Origin: Salvia splendens
Taxonomy: Eukaryota > Streptophyta > Magnoliopsida > Lamiales > Lamiaceae
Direction: 5' to 3'
Assembly: GCF_004379255.2 (NCBI RefSeq)
Contig: NC_056039.1
Span: 33,741,883 to 33,805,882, forward strand
DNA: 64,000 nt
In this document: positions 56,943 to 64,000 of the stretch, one piece after another
Numbering within the stretch: the stretch's first letter is position 1
How the letters are laid out: every line of letters begins with the position of its first letter
Notes under the pieces: generated by a model
Database searches by the model: none
Told to the model about the DNA's origin: nothing
The model's input: only the letters and a program-made list of their open reading frames with translations
Made by a program: the position numbers and the translations under genes

Positions 56943-57513
56943 TCAACTGAACTTTTTTTTTTACTTTTCAAAGTGTTGTCTCTTTTTATTTTTTCTTTGT
57001 AGGTCCCATGTAATGTCTCCTATTTCCTTTCCAATCTTCTTTTTCCAACTTTACCAGCTAATTTTGTTACTCGATTTTCTTCTCGATGAAGGTTTTGAAC
57101 TTCGTGCTTGACTTTGAGTGGCATTCGTTTCTTTTAGTACTAAAAATCTGCAAAATTTTCGGGTACTTTTTAGTGTGGCCAGGAGTATTATTTTTGCTAT
57201 TACTATGTTTGTCCTATATTTTTATTTTGATATACAACTTTTGGACGTGAAGATTAATTATTTTTTGGAATAAAGATCAAGACTCATAAGCAAAGAAGAC
57301 TAATTCTATGGTATATCGCCCGAGATGAAGTATCTAGCAATATGTAGTTATCAAATCAATAAACCGAAACCACTTGCTCTAATTTATTGTCTCCATTGAT
57401 ATTTAGTGTTACTTTATACTCTACGAATATGGGAATTTAGAATACAATCAAGTTATATGTACTCATAATTAAGCTTCGAAAAATAATAAAATTACAAGTT
57501 TGGGTTATTGAAC
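56943..57513. other. Convergent 3' flanks
   Basis: Space between the ends of the DUF1218 gene (plus) and the beta-amylase gene (minus). Probably holds both 3' UTRs. No additional gene seen. Confidence 0.55.
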
Positions 57514-60429
<2,916 letters not shown>

Positions 60430-60963
60430 AATATATATTGGTATAGATAGAATAAAAAAATTTAACTTTTCACAATATTTTTTTATGATTTCAAATTTTG
60501 AGGAGTGGTGTGCGTGAATTTATAGAGTAGTAGATGAAGAAAAGAAAAATCTAGAATAAATACAAAGATGAGATGAAAAATCAGCATGTGGGATATTCAA
60601 TTTGTGGTGGGACTGAATAAAGGAATGGCGTTTTCTGATGAAAATGGGAGATGAAAAATAAGATATTGTTGTCTTTTAATTTATTGCAAGTTTTCTCTAT
60701 CGTGAAAATTAGAAGATTTATCTTGTCTTTTATTTATGTTTTATTTTAATATAGGTTGTTGAGATATTTAAAGTTATAAATTATAATCACATAATTTTGT
60801 TTAGCATTTTATTTTAATTTCACTAGTCAATAATTTGTTGCTCCATAATAATAAATCCATAAATTAGGCTTATTTAACTTTGAATACTTTAATTTACAAT
60901 ATTATGTTCTTGTAGATTTCAATCTCATGCCTTCAAAAATCCAAACTACTGCTGCATTTCTTG
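60430..60963. promoter_or_regulatory. Divergent promoter between beta-amylase and PPR genes
   Basis: 534 bp separate the two start codons, which face away from each other. A TATAAAT box for beta-amylase is at 60518-60524 (minus). The PPR side has no clear TATA. The two genes may share regulatory DNA. Confidence 0.6.
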
Positions 60964-62745
60964 ATGTCATTCACCATCAATTCACACCACCGATCGTTCA
61001 AATCTCTCCACCTTCCGCTCAAAATCTTCATCTTCAATTCCACATTTTCCCGCCACCTCACTAGCTGCAGCAATCGCAGTTCAAATTCAATCGACGCCGA
61101 ATCTTTCTTCACATTCCTTCTCCAAAAATCAACTCGTAAGGTCCATCTCTCCCAAATCCAAAACCATTTAATCGTCCACGGCCTGCAGAGCAACGGTTTC
61201 GTAATCACTAAGTTCATCAACAGAAGCTTCGAGCTCAAAGAAATCGACTATGCCCGCCAAGTGTTCGACGAATTCCCTGACCGGCATGTGTTCCTCTGGA
61301 ACGCAGTCATCAGAGGGTATTCAATGCACAAAATGTTTGACAAAGTTATTGAAATGTATTCAGCAATGCAGATTGCTTTTGTGAATCCGGATGCATTCAC
61401 ATTCCCTTATGTGCTCAAAGCTTGTGGAGATTTACCCGAATTAGGATTCGGCCGAGCAGTTCATGCGCAGATTCTCAGGCATGGATTTGACAACGACGCC
61501 TTCTTGCGTAACGGGCTTCTCTCGTTCTATGTCAAGTGTGATGAGAGTGTGAGCGCCCGTGTGGTTTTTGATCAGATGAAGGTTAAGGATGTGGTTTCAT
61601 GGACTCTGATCGTATCAGGATATGTCCAGAATGGGGAGGCTGTGGAGGCTTTGAGGGTCTTGAGGAACATGAGAGAATCGGGAGTGAATCTGGATTGGAT
61701 CGCCTCGGTTAGTGCTTTGAAGGCGTGCTCGGATATTGGGGATTTGAATCAAGGGAGGTGTCTCCATGGTTTGGTGATCAGAATGGGGTACGAGCTCGAG
61801 CCTGACCTGCGTGTCGCCCTCGTTTCCTTGTACGCGAAATGTGGTGAGGCGACGGCTGCAAGATCACTCTTTTATGAAGCTAAGGTTGTAGATGTGATGC
61901 TTTGGAACTCCATCATCTCTGGTTTTGCTAAAAGCGGCTATGCTTCTGAGGCTTTGGAGCTTTTCAATCAGATGATTGGTAGAAGCATTCGACCCGATGC
62001 TGTGACTATACAGTCGTCTGTATTGGCTTCTGCACAGATAGGTTCGTTAGAGCAGGCGAAACGGATGGAGTGCTATGTAAATGCGAGTAGCTATAGGCAC
62101 GATGGGGTGATCAGGACGGCCCTGATTGATATGTATGCCAAATGCGGTAGCGTGGAGTTGGCTCGAAGGGTGTTCAACCATACTACAACGAAAGACGTGG
62201 TGGTGTGGAGCGCGATGATCATGAGCTATGGGATAAACGGGTGGGGGAGGGATGCACTGGCCCTGTTCCACGAGATGAAGATGGCCGGGGTGTGCCCTAA
62301 CGAGGTGACATTCCTCGGCCTCATCACAGCCTGCAGCCACTCCGGCCTCGTGGAGGAGGGTTGGGAGGTTTTCCACAGCATGAGAGGCTACGGGGTCGAG
62401 CCTCGCCAGAAGCACTACGGTAGCATAGTCGACATGCTAGGCAGGGCAGGGGATTTGGGGAAGGCGTATAGGTTCATAGAGGCCATGCCCGTTGATCCGG
62501 GCGCCTCTGTTTGGGGCGCCCTGTTGAGCGCGTGTGAGGTGCATCGGAGTGTCTGGCTAGGCGAGCGTGCGGCAGAGAGACTCTTGAGCTTGGGCGCGTT
62601 TGACGCGGGTCACCACGTGCTGATGTCGAATCTATACGCGTCCGTTGGCCTCTGGGGTGGGGTGGATAGAGTAAGGGAGCTCATGAGGTCGAGAGGCGTG
62701 TGCAAGGATTCAGGGTGTAGCGCGGTTGAGATTTGTGGTGCGTGA
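60964..62745 (+). CDS. PLS-class PPR protein, E-type, lacking a DYW domain
   Basis: Intronless, 593 residues from ATG 60964, as usual for plant PPR genes. RNA-binding helical-repeat protein, probably in an organelle, where such proteins specify C-to-U editing or other RNA steps. Residues 1-45 are rich in Ser, His, Arg and Asn and could be a mitochondrial presequence. Repeats from about residue 60 show ARQVFDEFPDRHVFLWNAVI, PDAFTFPYVLKAC, ALIDMYAKCGSVELARRVF and PNEVTFLGLITACSHSG. The C-terminus has the start of an E motif (ALLSACEVHRSVWLGERAA) and ends at KDSGCSAVEICGA. The order and wording resemble Arabidopsis At3g12770 (MEF22) as I recall, which continues into E+ and DYW. No DYW sequence follows in any frame that I can see. 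Confidence 0.9.
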   Translation: MSFTINSHHRSFKSLHLPLKIFIFNSTFSRHLTSCSNRSSNSIDAESFFTFLLQKSTRKVHLSQIQNHLIVHGLQSNGFVITKFINRSFELKEIDYARQVFDEFPDRHVFLWNAVIRGYSMHKMFDKVIEMYSAMQIAFVNPDAFTFPYVLKACGDLPELGFGRAVHAQILRHGFDNDAFLRNGLLSFYVKCDESVSARVVFDQMKVKDVVSWTLIVSGYVQNGEAVEALRVLRNMRESGVNLDWIASVSALKACSDIGDLNQGRCLHGLVIRMGYELEPDLRVALVSLYAKCGEATAARSLFYEAKVVDVMLWNSIISGFAKSGYASEALELFNQMIGRSIRPDAVTIQSSVLASAQIGSLEQAKRMECYVNASSYRHDGVIRTALIDMYAKCGSVELARRVFNHTTTKDVVVWSAMIMSYGINGWGRDALALFHEMKMAGVCPNEVTFLGLITACSHSGLVEEGWEVFHSMRGYGVEPRQKHYGSIVDMLGRAGDLGKAYRFIEAMPVDPGASVWGALLSACEVHRSVWLGERAAERLLSLGAFDAGHHVLMSNLYASVGLWGGVDRVRELMRSRGVCKDSGCSAVEICGA

Positions 62746-63495
62746 ATCTCGTCTGAGATCGGGATTGAGTTGGGTACGATGCAAGGATATGTAGCATAAC
62801 ATTTCTCGTTTTTTTTGCATACTCATGACAATAGTTCATAGAGGATCTTGCTTAAGCCATAGGCTCCAAAAATTTTGGATGATTATATTCCATAAACTTT
62901 TATGTCTCACAATTAATTTCATTATTTTACATTAATATTTGTCATAAAAATTTAAAAAAACATTAATATTATATAATAAACTCTAAATAATACTCCATAA
63001 CACTAAAAATTAAAATGTTTAATATTGTACTCTAATTATCGAAATTGATAGTACTTTAATATATTAATTAAAAAAATTGTAATTTATTAATAATATCAAT
63101 AACCCATGAAACGATCTATAAATCGTAAATATTTTGCAAACAATTAAGAGGCAAAACCAAAATAATAAAGTTATATAACCTTATTTTGTCTATTGAGCCA
63201 CCGCCGACACCATATTCGAAAACTCTGGTTCCACAAATTTCATTTCTAATCAACAGAAATTATTCATAGTTTTCCTTCTTAATTGCGGTCACGTGCACAC
63301 GGCATGGTCTCTTTTACCCATGAATAAATCCGTACTAATATCGTTAAGTAGGAGTAATTAATTTAATCAAATTATGTTATTTATAGAATATATCAATTAA
63401 TTTAATCAAATCACTTCATTAATTACATGCATAATTTAAGCCAATGCGTAGTAAATACAGAGAAGCGAAAGAATCTGGAGTAGTATAGAAGAGAA
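62746..63495. other. Intergenic DNA
   Basis: 3' flank of the PPR gene and 5' flank of the next small gene. AT-rich, no coding signal and no residual DYW-like sequence in view. Confidence 0.55.
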
Positions 63496-63822
63496 ATGTG
63501 TTGTTACATCGGAAAAGCAACCAAGATCTTCATTTTCCTACTCACACTTCTCCTCGCCGCCGCCCTTGTTTTCGGCTTCGCCTTCCTCGCACGCCGCCAG
63601 AACTCCGACGACGCGCCGCCGCTTTCCAACCCCTCCTTCATTTACCCTCCAAATTTCACTACGCCGCCGCCACCGGATACTCATGCCACTCCTCATTCAT
63701 CATCACCACCGCCGCCCTCGTCTTCTCACGTAGCTTCGACCACGCAGCTAGCGCCACCGCCGCCGCCTAGGCTTAGGTCGGCGGCTCCTCCGCCGGCGTT
63801 ATGTCCGGGAAATGATTCTTAG
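63496..63822 (+). CDS. Small single-span membrane protein, proline-rich
   Basis: 108 residues, single exon. It begins MCCYIGKATKIF, followed by a strong hydrophobic helix at about 11-32 (FLLTLLLAAALVFGFAFLA). After the basic RR stop-transfer, the rest is Pro/Ser/His-rich with PPPP runs, resembling an extracellular or wall-facing tail. The N-terminal cysteines could be lipidated. I do not recognise a named family; similar small plant proteins exist as I recall. Function unknown. Codon use and GC content are clearly higher than in the flanks, which supports a real gene. Confidence 0.7.
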   Translation: MCCYIGKATKIFIFLLTLLLAAALVFGFAFLARRQNSDDAPPLSNPSFIYPPNFTTPPPPDTHATPHSSSPPPPSSSHVASTTQLAPPPPPRLRSAAPPPALCPGNDS

Positions 63823-64000
63823 TTTTTTTTATCTTTGTCTACTTTTATCTAATTTTCACATTTCTTAATGAAGAAAAATTTTGGATTTTGGTATTTTTGT
63901 TTTTCATTAGGGAGTACTTATGATATAGAGTATGAGTTACTATATCTGAGATTTTACAAATTTATGTTATACTCCAATAATGTAGCTTCAATATTTTGAT

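Overview
The window looks like nuclear DNA of a flowering plant, most likely a eudicot. The evidence is AT-rich intergenic DNA, spliced genes with GT-AG introns, plant-specific families (XTH, NPH3/RPT2-like, ATXR3-type SET protein, DUF1218, beta-amylase, PPR) and plant transposons of many classes. I cannot place it to genus from sequence alone. There is no bacterial-style gene organisation, rRNA, recognisable tRNA gene or CRISPR array.

Layout. 1-6 kb is gene-poor and holds a Stowaway-like MITE (395-634), a Harbinger-type MITE (692-1038) and a fold-back element (4248-4813). 6.0-7.75 kb (minus) is a four-exon xyloglucan endotransglucosylase/hydrolase gene. 8.7-15 kb holds two decayed PIF/Harbinger transposons. 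The second has the target duplication TTA and has been invaded by a CGGAACCG-rich element. 15.4-27.1 kb is a nest: a Stowaway-like MITE, a short-LTR (TRIM-like) remnant, and a non-autonomous LTR retrotransposon (17183-27093, duplication CCTGT) carrying pieces of a PPR gene. Its 3' LTR is split by a complete Ty3/gypsy Tat-lineage element (19364-26924, duplication AGTAG). 29.5-32.0 kb (minus) is an NPH3/RPT2-like BTB protein. 32.9-34.7 kb is a Mutator-like element with a 9-bp duplication and GC-rich cargo, inside the arms of another inverted repeat. 35.1-36.2 kb is a TIR element with the duplication TTA that carries a truncated F-box gene. 37.4-38.7 kb is a diverged tandem duplication. 39.0-50.3 kb (plus) is a full ATXR3/SDG2-type histone H3K4 methyltransferase gene, for which I could assemble 19 coding exons and 2360 codons in frame. 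50.8-55.0 kb is a Ty1/copia derivative with an in-frame reverse-transcriptase deletion and a displaced piece of 3' flank. 55.3-56.9 kb (plus) is a DUF1218 membrane protein, 57.5-60.4 kb (minus) an eight-exon beta-amylase, 61.0-62.7 kb (plus) an intronless PPR protein, and 63.5-63.8 kb (plus) a small proline-rich single-span membrane protein.

The genes do not form a pathway; each acts separately in cell-wall remodelling, phototropin-type signalling, chromatin, starch breakdown or organelle RNA processing. The most interesting material is in the mobile DNA. Separate elements carry host gene fragments. The young Tat element has a UAG stop in a plant-virus-type readthrough context between gag-pro and pol. 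The copia element has lost its reverse transcriptase but kept an open frame, and its 5' LTR is followed by a copy of DNA from beyond its 3' LTR.
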